A DNA stretch of 64,000 nucleotides from Pyrocephalus nanus. Its lineage: Eukaryota; Chordata; Aves; Passeriformes; Tyrannidae. Numbering within the stretch: position 1 is the stretch's first letter; each line of letters starts with the position of its first letter. Under the pieces are notes generated by a model. The model saw nothing but the letters and a program-made list of their open reading frames with translations, was not told the DNA's origin and did not search any database. Below, piece by piece: positions 37,501 through 53,433 of this stretch. Position numbers and translations under genes: made by a program. The stretch covers positions 2,668,001 to 2,732,000 of the forward strand of contig CM076264.1 of NCBI GenBank assembly GCA_038380795.1, written 5' to 3'.

Positions 37501-38164
37501 GTGACCTGGATTTCAGAGTCAGCTGCACCTGAAGTTTCTTTAGCTCTGCAGAGGAGTCAATGAGTGCCGCAATTTAAACCCACTGAAAATGAGGCCACCT
37601 GGCAAGACAAGAGACATTTATCTTGTGACTCGTGCAGCTTCTTTGGGTGGAGCAGGAGCAAGGGAGGACAAAATAATTGAGGTACAGCTTTTTGTTTTGT
37701 TGTCCTTGCTCCTTGCACCTTGAGGCTGCTGCCTGAAATGGCGCCAGGCTTTTCAGGTGCTCAAAACCTATTTTTAAGAGCCAGTGGTGGAGGAATGATA
37801 CGAGGCCTGAGCCCTGGGGTTTCCACTGAGCTGTATCAGGAGTGCCTGAGGAGCCAAGCTTGGGGAATAAAGGAAAGGAGGAATAAGATCACAGGTTTTT
37901 TCTACCCTTACTGTCTCAGACAAGTTTCTTCCCAGTTTCAGGGGATGAAAGTCATGCATTTTCCAGGAACTTGTTGGATACAACTGTAGTTAGAAATAGG
38001 CAGAAGGCATTGTTTTCCCTTCTTTTAAAACTGCTTGTTACCTCTCAGCAAGTGGTCCTGATTTTCATTTCCCAAAAAAGATCCAGGAAAACTGACGTCT
38101 TTCCCTTCCTCCCTCCCTCCCTCTTCCCTGTTAGTCCAAAAAATAGGAAAAGAAAGGTACCTAC
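28587..38164 (-). other. NDST4: NDST4 intron, 9.6 kb
   Basis: This is the largest intron fully inside the window. It has a run of 11 G near 28778-28788, T-rich tracts, a TA-rich stretch near 34772-34797 and a pyrimidine tract near 38101-38122. Two patches resemble regulatory DNA: a CpG-dotted stretch at about 31165-31350 and two forkhead-like TGTTTAT motifs at 35058-35077. No second gene is supported. Confidence 0.85.
31374..31414. repeat. T-rich tract with TTTG units
   Basis: This is a pyrimidine-rich stretch of T runs broken by TTTG repeats inside the 9.6-kb intron. No mobile element body is recognised. Confidence 0.85.
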
Positions 38165-38293
38165 GGGATTCAGGAGAATGGTGAGGAACAGTTCACCTCC
38201 TCGGATACTTTTGTCCAGCTCCTGAGGACCCCCAGGATATTCCTTGTAAAAAATAGTGTGAGTGAAAAGGCCACAGGTCTGTCGAGGGAGCAC
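38165..38293 (-). CDS. NDST4: NDST4 internal exon: end of N-deacetylase domain
   Basis: The exon has 43 codons in phase 0, with acceptor CTCAG and donor GTAGGT. It reads [36 protein letters not shown] and LTILLNP. The [18 protein letters not shown] pattern is typical of the NDST3/NDST4 pair. NDST1, as I recall it, has YNEYPGGSSELDKIINGG at this place. The 9.6-kb intron that follows is the largest fully contained in the window and lies near the boundary between the two catalytic halves of the protein. Confidence 0.96.
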
Positions 38294-44186
<5,893 letters not shown>

Positions 44187-44341
44187 TAAGGCAAATTCTT
44201 TGTTGAGGATCATTTGCTCCACCAGTGAGGACTCGTTGTGGAAGAGGTGGGGCTGCATGTGGCTCCACATGTGGGGAAACCACCAGAACTCATCCACAGA
44301 TCTCAGCAGCAGGTCATCACCTTCATCCTCCTCCTCAGCCC
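44187..44341 (-). CDS. NDST4: NDST4 internal exon: N-deacetylase domain, [13 protein letters not shown] motif
   Basis: The minus strand has acceptor TTGCAG, two bases that complete the split Gly codon, and 51 codons: an acidic stretch (AEEEDEGDD), then [20 protein letters not shown], then [16 protein letters not shown]. The donor is GTGAGTA. The His-rich WSHMQPH motif is a hallmark of the NDST N-deacetylase domain, where conserved histidines support the metal-dependent removal of acetyl groups from GlcNAc. From memory the family has NKKFAL near the exon end, whereas this sequence reads NKEFAL. Phase enters at 1 and leaves at 0. Confidence 0.95.
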
Positions 44342-44517
44342 CTGCAAGAGAAAGAAAGGGAGGGAAAAAAAGTTAATAGAAAAACGAGCAAAAAAGGCCC
44401 ATGACTGGTTTTTAAATGCAGAAGAGGCTGCCATAAAACCTGCTGTCCTTGGCCTGGCTGCCTCACTGTGCTGGGGGTGTGGCACACAAGGCTAAAATAT
44501 TAACAGCTACTATTATA

Positions 44518-44616
44518 GTTATAAACTATAAAAAATAAAATATTTTAAATTAATATTAATTAAAGCCAATATTAAATAAAAACAGTAGGATTTTATTTTA
44601 TTTTATTTTTTTAGTG
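44518..44616. repeat. AT-rich low-complexity stretch in intron
   Basis: About 100 bases consist almost only of A and T, with TTAAT, AATAAA and TTTTA motifs, followed by a C-run near 44640. Confidence 0.85.
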
Positions 44617-47600
44617 TATGTGATCTTAAAAGCCCCAACCCCCCCCATTTTCTCTATTGGCTTAATTTTAATGCCACACTATCCTTTCACCACCATAACC
44701 TGATGACTTGGATTTAATTGGACAAAACAGTGCCAGGAATATTAATGCTGGTTGCCAGGTCTTTTGAAAGCTGGACAAAAGATGACATTCAATCAGTATT
44801 AAAGAAGGGAAGGTTCAGCATATATCTGTTATTTTCCATGTTGTCCTGATAATAATGTCACTGTTAAATACAAAATACTCTTAACAAAGACAACATAAGG
44901 GTGATAATGAAATCTTATCAATGCCACCCCTCCATCCCACTTGTACCTGCCTCTTTTTAGCCTTGGTTAATTGAAACCTGATAATGTTTGGTAAAGTGTG
45001 AAACAAGTTTGCCATAGTTTCAAAATAGAATTAGGTGGAAAGCACAAAGCAGTAATGGCAAAGGGTTTCCAAATGTTTCCTAGGGCTCAGTATCCAGTTT
45101 TTGCCAGATTTAATCTTGAAGTCAAACCAATCAAACCTCCTGTGCTAGTGAGGAGTATCTGCTTCAGGCAGAAGTGAGAGTGTGTGGTTATATCCAAGAA
45201 AAACCTTCCATTTGGGGAAGGATACGATGCTGCTCCCGCCCTCTGCAGATGTGTGTGCCCTGCTTTTTAAACTGGAAAGGCACAGTGACATTCCAGTAAC
45301 TTCCCCCTCAAATAACTCGGCAGTGTTTGGTTTATTAGCAGCTTTCCTTTGTGTTCCTTTACCATTTAAATGCTTTTATTTGGCTCCAGTGGAAGGAATA
45401 ACTGCCAGAATCGGGGTAGTGATGCAAACACAGAGATCTTGTCTTCTCACAAGCCTTTTTAATGTGTTGCAAAACTCACTGGAGGAAAATGCTGCACGGA
45501 TGTCAGTGTTTAGTTGGCAGGAACATGCAGGGATGCCTGTTCAGTGCCTGCACCTCAGCTCTTCACTTTTGTTAGTCCCTTCTGCAGTGGCTTTTTGAGG
45601 AATGCCACTACACAAGGAGAACATCCCTTTGAAACTTCCCCCTGCAGTCCTGGATCCCTTTGCTCCCCTCACTCTGCCGGTTCTAAGGAAGTTGCTCCCA
45701 GTGATGGAAGTGTTGCTGGAAAAAGAAAACAACCTTGTTTACCTGGTAATCCCTTAGTGAAAAGAAAGGAGGGATGGCTGTCCCTCTGTGTCCTGCATTT
45801 GTTGAGTGACTGGTTTTCTGGGATGTGTGGTTCACCTGCAGTCACTCAGGCAAGAAACTTAATGCAGGCTTTCAAAATAGGACAGAGGAGAGAGAAAATG
45901 GGGCTTGTGAAGCAAGTGAAGATATCTTTGATAAGCCAAAGGCAGGGATGAAGGGGGAAAACGTGGATATTTGAAATATATAAAGAACTACAATCATCTC
46001 ACAGAAGATTTAGGTCAGAGTATAATTTAGTGCCTTATTACGTTTTGAAGTAGAGTGTGGTTCTTGAAATAATGTCATTATTAAAACCTATATTTTAAAA
46101 TCCTATTTTTTCTTACGCATTACTTTGTAAATTTAGATATACAACTGATCAAACTTTGCACTTTTTTACTGTAACAAAAATCAGACAAGATGAAGCATAG
46201 CACCTTTCCAGTGTAAAGACAAACAGCTCCATCCTGTAAAGGCACAGCTGAAGCAGAGGGGCTGGAAGTTTGACATTTGATGGTGGTGTTGCTTTTGAGG
46301 ACAATTTTCCTTGCACACCTTGGGAAAGAGTATTGTTTGAGTTTATGGTTTCTCAAGTAGTGGTATTTAAAAAATAATCTCGTGTAAAGTTTTAATGGAG
46401 CGTTTGGTGGGCGCTTATGTTGTTTCAATATTTTTGCCCAATCCCTTACCCAGAGTATTGAAGGGATTTTGAGGTTTAATTTCCTGTACAATCAACATTG
46501 TTTATGCAACTTTCTTCATTTTAACCTGGAATCTTATATCTGCTTTGAGATGTGTAGTGCTCTCTACACGGGTGACAATTCCAAGTTTGTTTGTGCATCA
46601 CAAGTAATCCCACCATTTAAAACTTCTTTGTCAGTGGTGTTAAATCTGCAGTGCAGAGTTTCCCGGTGCCACGGAGGGGATGGTGGTGGTGAGATGAGCA
46701 GCGTTGCTGATGTGTCAGCTATTGTGGTACAGATGTCAGCAACATCTTTTGATGAAAGTGTATAACTGTTAAATCTGCCAACACGTCCCCACACTCATCT
46801 CCCCCCTGCAGTTTTAAAACGATCCAGGTTTTGGAAAGGAGAACAATCTCACACATTAAGGAAGTCAATAAGGCACAGCAGTTGCAGTGTGCTAATAAAA
46901 CACGTTGAATATCTGATACTAAAAGCCTCTCTGGGTAAACAAGCCACATTTCCAGTAATTAAAGAACACCTTTCTATGCTTTATTTATAATGAGTCAATA
47001 AAGTGTATATTGCGTGGAGAATACGTTGAAACCTTTCCACTGAGCTGATATGACAAAACACCATCTCCAACCTGTAAATGAAGTGTTCAGTTAAAAACCC
47101 AGCTGCACCGCTGAGTCCAGGTCCCTTCATGGAGGCAATGACATCCTTCAACTTGGAAGTACTTCTGAGCTGTTTCTGGGAGCCTGGAGAGCCCTGGGAG
47201 GATGGCACACATGCACATTCTTCTGTTTTCTCTGTTATATTTCAGTGTTATATCAGCTGATGGCACTATGGAGGGCGTCGGGATGAGGGAAGGAAAAATA
47301 CATTGGCAAGTCAGGGGGGGTTGACTTTGCAGACAGGCTGCACGTTTTCTGCCAGCCACTGCCCAGTGTGTCATAATATCCATTTAAAAAATCATCCCTT
47401 TCTCCATCTCCTCCCTTCCTTGGACTGCTTTTCTCCACAGTGGACACTGATGGCCACGGCCAAGCAGCTCCTGCTTTAGAGCAGCTCAGCACCTCAGGCT
47501 ATTTTTGTTTGGTTTCTTGTATGAAGTGCGTGTCCAATTAATCTCCAGAAGGAACAGCTACACGGGCAGGTCAAGATGATGTGAGAACACTGTAGTTCTG

Positions 47601-48295
47601 TCTCCAAAGCTGCTCTCTGATCACAGGTCTGCCACTGCCTTGTTATATGACTCCAGGCTAGTAATTCCATCTCTTTCTGCCTCTCATTTTTCTCAGGCTC
47701 TCCACCCCCTGTCCTTAGTCTGGCGGGTTTCCTGGGCAGCAGTTGCTCTCAGCATTGTGTGCTTGCACAAGGGGAAATCAGCCTGGACTTAGTGACAGGG
47801 GTACAGACACATCATTTTGGTTGCCTTCTCCCTGCTCAGCCCTCAAAGGCTTCCTGATCTCCCTTCTCCCAGGGGGACCTGCCTTCCTCCACAGCTGCCT
47901 CATGGTCCATGGAAGCAGGGACTGCATCATTCCCAGCTTTTCAACTCACCCTCCCATCCTCTCGCTGGCTCCTCTGCTCCAGATGAGCATCCCAGCTTCC
48001 CTGAATGTGCTGAATGTCCTGACAGCTGAGGATTTTGGAGCTGGTCCTCAAAGGTGGGAAGGGTATGGGGTTAGGAAAGGGGAAGGACGGGAGGTTCTCT
48101 CTTGCAGTGAGTCTCTTTTTGCCTCGGCAAAAGATCCAGCAGGGATCCTCGTGGCTCAGTGGCAGTGGAGGGAAGCCTGAGTGGAGGTGCAGCAAAGTGT
48201 TATGGAGAAGGCAAAAGGGGAGGGAAAGAAATAGACTTTAAAAAAAAGGGGGATTGTCCTGTGGAGAAATGGAGCAAAAATGAGAAAAGGGTAGT

Positions 48296-48318
48296 GAGGA
48301 GGAGGAGGAGGAGGAGAA
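48296..48318. repeat. Short GGA array in intron
   Basis: About seven GGA units lie 570 bases downstream of the donor of the exon at 48887-48974. Confidence 0.9.
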
Positions 48319-48886
48319 GTAACAGTGCCTAATGTTCCACAGGAACACTTGCAGCCTGTTACTGCCCCCAGTGTGGAGACAGCAGGCTTTCAGGACAGAA
48401 TTCTTTTCCTGTTGGTTTCCTTTTATCATCCCTCCTGCTTTGCAGATCCCTGAGACAGATCACCTTCACAGGCACAACAAAATCTTGTGCATCCGTTCAA
48501 ACGCTTCTGCCTCTTCAGAGGATATGAAACAGGATTTTTCCAATCTTTTGTATTTCATCATGCCAGAATAAAACCCTAGCACGTCTCCTGTGCTGTCCTG
48601 TGCAATCAAAGATATCTCAGCAGCTACTTTGCCTCTTTTATCACCCTGAGATTTACTACCACACATCTTTCAGGAAAATACCAAGGGCATCCTCATGTGG
48701 CTGAGCAGCTCATCCATAGTGTAGCTTTACCCCTTTGGACACTGGATGCTAAACTGGGGGGAACATGTATTTCCCACTGCTCCACTGGCTCACTGCATCA
48801 TTTCAAAAGGGCATGTTTAAAGCTAGGTTTGAAATCCTGTCACCTGTTTAACTGCAGCTACCTGAGAGCACGAGGTTCCTTCTTAC

Positions 48887-48974
48887 CTGTGTGGTAAAAT
48901 TTTCCTGAAAATCCAAGGTTGAAGGTAAAATTTGCAACCTGAGTGCGCAGTAAATTTTGAGTCTCTAGTAAAGC
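48887..48974 (-). CDS. NDST4: NDST4 internal exon: N-deacetylase domain, first exon in window
   Basis: This is the most upstream exon of the gene that I can find here. The minus strand reads a pyrimidine-rich acceptor ending in AG, then [12 protein letters not shown] and the [15 protein letters not shown] segment, then the first base of a Gly codon and a GTAAG donor. In NDST enzymes this segment follows the DxDD metal-binding motif of the N-deacetylase domain. It starts in phase 0 and ends in phase 1, matching the next exon. It encodes the first 29 of 546 residues visible here, about residues 327-355 if the full protein is 872 residues long. The exons before it, with the cytoplasmic tail, membrane anchor and start of the deacetylase domain, are not found up to position 64000. 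Confidence 0.93.
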
Positions 48975-51900
48975 CTGAAATAAATAGAGAAATTAAGATG
49001 CATTTAGAAAAGTTAATATTGATTTTTGGAGTGCCTCATTTTAGAAGTTGTGTCCAGCTGAGGAGATATAAAAAAGCAGATACTGTTAAAATGCTTCACA
49101 TTTTTTTATTTTGGGCTCATTCTTTTTTATGAAACTGTTACATCAGAGTTTGATGGTCTAGAAATGCTGATGATAGCACCTAAGTGCCCAAGCAGGGGAT
49201 GGTTCTGTGGCTTGGACCAAGATATTATTCCCTGTGGCAGTGATCTATGGCAGGACTTGGATCCAGTCATTCAGAGAAAGCAAGATACTGGCTCACTAAG
49301 TCACCCATGCTCTGGGTTTATTAGTGAAGCTTGATAAAAATGTGCTTAAAACTCGAAGTAAAATGAGGAATACTATTTGCCATCCAGACAGGAGGGCATT
49401 GGGATTTACTTACCTGCAGAAATGTTATGGATTGTGTCTGAATACCAAATTCAGGCTAAAGTGTGAATGAGCAAAACCCCAGATTTGATCTGTGGTACAA
49501 GTGATGTCCAGGTCAGAAAATAAGTCCCTGTTTAATTTTATTCTCTCCTCCAGGCGAAAGATTGGCCCACTCTTAAGTGAAATGGAGGGAAAGGGTGTTG
49601 CTCACAGAAGCAGTAGGTGTAGTCTTGCTCACCTATCCATTTTTTTCTTGGACATATTTCTGGTTACTAGAGCAAGAGAAAGGATAGTTCAGTCTGTGTG
49701 AGCAATTTACATTTACTAGTAGTTGTCATCTTGGCACTGCTTCTAAAGCTGCTCCTTGTGCCCTTCCAACCACCAGCCCCCGGAATGTGAGCGAGCTACA
49801 TGCGAGATGGGCAGTGCATTTATCTCCCTGTTGGTCTTGCCAATGCTGAGTGGGTTGTAAATTCTTATTTTCGTCAATTTTCTGTGTCTCCATTATGTGG
49901 CTCTTGAGAACTTTTCCTATTATCTATTAATAACATTTCTATCGATCATGCTCTCGCAGAGTTCAGCGATAAAATGATTGCGGTGCTTTACACGCGCTCC
50001 CAGTCCAGCTAATGTTGTCCTTCATTTGATAAAACTTACATTTTGTGTGGTCATTACTAATTTTACTTAACATTACAGGAAAATAGTTTTTTGCCTTTCT
50101 GCTCAGCCCACTGCTCTGATTTAAACAACAACAACAACCACCACCTCTACCTGGGACCGTGAAACCAGAGGCATCTCCAGTCTGGTGTAAATGATGACAC
50201 CGGGTTTAAGCAGCTGGGGTGTGTGAGTGTGACACCAAAGGCTGTCAGCCATTGTGCCTCTGCCTTCATTTTTTAATTAGTAACATTTCTTAGGTGGCAA
50301 GGAAGGTGTAAAGCAAAAAGAGGGTGTTTACCAGCTACAACAGCCACCAAGCAAATTCCTCTCCTTGCTGAGGGAAATAAAGTAATGTAAGGACAGTGAA
50401 TCTTGTGCTTTAGCATTAAATATTTAAGGCAGCAGTACAGTTTGCAGCTTGTCTTGCCAGACATTTAGTAAGTTGATTATTTCAGTCCTGTGACGATTTC
50501 ACGTGTGGGACTATATTTACATAATATATAACAACTAAATGCTCACTAAAATGTAAAACCTCTGAGATCAACACCACTGTTAGCTGAGACACTGAGGAGA
50601 ATCCCCAGCTGGCAAAACCTGGCACTAAATTGACACCATTAAAGTCAGAAGCAGGGAATCTGAGTCATTACATTTTAGAACATAATTTTCCAAGCTCTGT
50701 ACGGCATTTTAGATACGTTGAGAAAGACTGATGGGCTGAGCAAAATCAATTTAATTTTCCTTTGAGGAAAGAACATCTTGAGAAATTATCATCACTTAAC
50801 ATATAGTACAAGGAGGTGCACAAAACAAACATCATTGTGTCAGCCTGGCTTTCCCCTCTCCTTTCCCTCCCATCTCCATAAGATGACAGAGCTGTGGGAT
50901 GGGCAGGAGCCTCCCAGCCCGGTGAGGTCTCCCTGAAAACACAGAGCAAAGATTAAGATGTAAATCCTATAACCTGCAGTGTGTCAAGCATTTTTCTCTG
51001 TCTAAAGGGCAAATCTGTCACTCAAACTGGATTTGGCTTGATCCTAAAGGCTTTTTTTTTTTTCTTTCATTGCCATTTCCATATATGCATAATAATTGAT
51101 AATATTAATTTATAGTGCAGCTAAATTTCAGTTTTATGACCTCTCCTCTTTTTCTTACTAAGAAGATCTTGTCAGTTAAACCAGTCCAAACTTATTTTGT
51201 CACTACTTGACTGTTTGGGGGAAGGGGAGTAATGTCTTCTACATCCTTAATACGAAAAACCAGTCAAATAGATCATACTTAATAATAATCATTCTCCAAG
51301 GAGAGAACCATGGAACTCACCTGCACATGGAACACTTTTCCATGCCAGGCTAAGCAAAAAGTGGTTTTTTTTAAGGTAATCAAAGCTATTCTTTCAAACA
51401 CAAACTCTTAATTGCCTGGAATCAATCAAAACTCACGGTTTTCATTCTATTAATTGATTCTTTGCTTTGTCAATGAAGCCTCTCTCTGACACCCACAAGA
51501 TACAGTTCCTTCTTTATATTGCATTTACATTCAGCAGCCTTTTACATTAATCCATATAATTACCTTTTGTAGATTTGAAGTTGCCATGTCTTTATTCTCC
51601 ATAATTGGTGCATCTATTAGGAAGAAGTGATATTTTCCTGCTATGTCCTTTTTAATTATAACTCTATCCTTCATTTACATAATAAACTTTTTGGGGCGAT
51701 TTCTGCAGGAACATTTCATGCCTAATAGGAAGCAATTTGCTTTCCTTCATTAAGTACATTAAAACTTCATGCCCCAGACATCATTGACTGTAAACATTTG
51801 ATTCTGCTCGAATTTAATGCACCAAGGCATTTTGCTCTGCCATATTAGGTTTATTTATGTGCTGTGTTCTGGATTGTTAGCTGCTAATGAGACTTGGGCT

Positions 51901-53249
51901 CTTATTGCTCTGAGGCCCGAGCACTAACCTCATTTTAATGAGTTCATTATTTGCTGCCTTCTGAATGGAAGACAACAAATTTTCCTTTTAATTAAAGGTC
52001 AAAACACCTCTGGCTAAGGAAAGTGTAGAGGTTATCAAATCCTCAGAGAAGGGAAAAGAATGGCTGTTGGTGATTTTGATGCCGAGCATGGGCCGGCCAG
52101 GCTGAGGTAGGAGGTGTTTCTCTGGGGAGCAAAACTCCGAATGTAAGCTAAGTGCTAGCAACACTAAAATGTGGTACTAGTTAAAAAAACCCACCAAAAA
52201 CAACTCAAAACCAAAGCTGAAAGCCAGCCAAAGTAATTAAAGAGGCTTTACTCCTCACCCAAAGGTCTGGGTGGATCAATAGCGCTGCTAAAGCGTGAGC
52301 CCTGCTTTGCATGTGCAATGGTTTATAGGGTGAACAGGACGGAGGCAGATTATTGGAGCCAACAAAATGTAAGCTTCTATTTCTTATGGAGGGGGGGAAA
52401 GTGAGGCAAAAGTGGTCAATACTGGGGCTGTTTGCAGTGAGACAGGTGGGGAATGAAGCCCTGGGTTTGTGCGGTGTGCGAGTGCTCGGACAGGGGGTTG
52501 GAAACGCAAATGGAAATTTAGTTAAATCAAAAAAAGGTTAACAATGGGAAATACTACACAGATCCTTGTCCTCTGTCTCGTATTCCATACCTGGTCACCA
52601 GCTTAAGGGCAGACTGGGAATACTGGTTCATGTGCAGGTGAAGTGTTAGAGGCAGGAAGGGCAGAAAGCCCAAGATATCATTAGAGCTCCTGGTCAAACA
52701 TGTGCCCTTCCAGAGGCAACACTGTGAATGTGAATTTTGGGAGGCAGCAAAACCTCAAGCTCCTGGAGCTTCCTGTCCCTGTGGTCATGGTGCCCAGAGT
52801 GCCCAGCCTATGGGGCATTCCAGGCATTTCATTCCATGCCCAAGGAAACACGATTCTAAGTTACTATGGAGCCTGTCCGTGAGGGCTGCACAGCGTGGAG
52901 AGCAGATGAGAAAGGATGCAGCTCTTCCCTCCATTTGGAAGGAGATTAGGGGAAGGAGGGGAAGTCAGATATTCCTGTTTTCCAGTGTATCTGTGATTTG
53001 CTGTCATCTTGAATTATTTTATGTGCACAAACTCGTTCCAGGAAGTGCTTGTGGCATGGGGGGATGTGCCGGTGCCTGGCATCCCAGGGGTACTGGGCCA
53101 AGGTTACGTTGTCCCATCACCTGCTGAGGGATGTGACTGAGAATCTTGTCAAAAATGGGCTCACTTGCCATTACTCAAAGTCATTATTCATTTGGGAGCA
53201 GATCCTGGTGCTGGAAAGTGATTCCACTGCTGCAGGTATTTTCTGTCTC

Positions 53250-53282
53250 GTGTGTGTGTGTATATAATATATATATATGTAT
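53250..53282. repeat. TG then TA dinucleotide repeat
   Basis: Several TG units pass into an interrupted TA run. It lies 50 bases before the 24-bp palindrome at 53332-53355. Confidence 0.9.
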
Positions 53283-53331
53283 GCTCACTATATACACTTT
53301 TCTATTCCTTTCTATGTGCCGGAGATAGGAA

Positions 53332-53355
53332 ATATGTGCAAATATTTGCACATAT
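53332..53355. repeat. Perfect 24-bp palindrome
   Basis: The sequence ATATGTGCAAAT followed by ATTTGCACATAT is perfectly self-complementary over 24 bases with no spacer. Each arm contains TGCAAAT, part of the POU octamer ATGCAAAT. It could extrude as a cruciform or bind a dimeric factor. Confidence 0.9.
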
Positions 53356-53380
53356 CTAACTGACACTACCTCTGCTTTGA

Positions 53381-53433
53381 GCAGGGGCTTAGATTAGATC
53401 ACCTCCAGAAATCCCTTCCAACCCAAATTGGTT
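53381..53433 (+). mobile_element. Short CR1 3' terminus in intron
   Basis: GCAGGGGCTTAGATTAGATC, ACCTCCAGAAATCCCTTCCA and ACCCAAATTGG follow the CR1 pattern in which a GGGG..AGA.GATC.. block leads to CCCTTCCAACCC. It is the only CR1 relic I find within the gene and lies in the large upstream intron. Confidence 0.8.

Larger units (their letters stand above)
44342..48886 (-). other. NDST4: NDST4 intron, 4.5 kb
   Basis: The intron is bounded by GTAAGA and TTGCAG. It contains the AT-rich stretch at 44518-44616 and a GGA array at 48296-48318. Several plus-strand open frames of 120-145 codons have no recognisable domain and are probably chance. Confidence 0.85.

Noticed and set aside
49385..49440. 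Donor-like CAG|GTAAGT on the minus strand near 49412, as a possible extra NDST exon
   Set aside because: The upstream frame has a stop and no NDST similarity, so it looks like a chance splice-like site.
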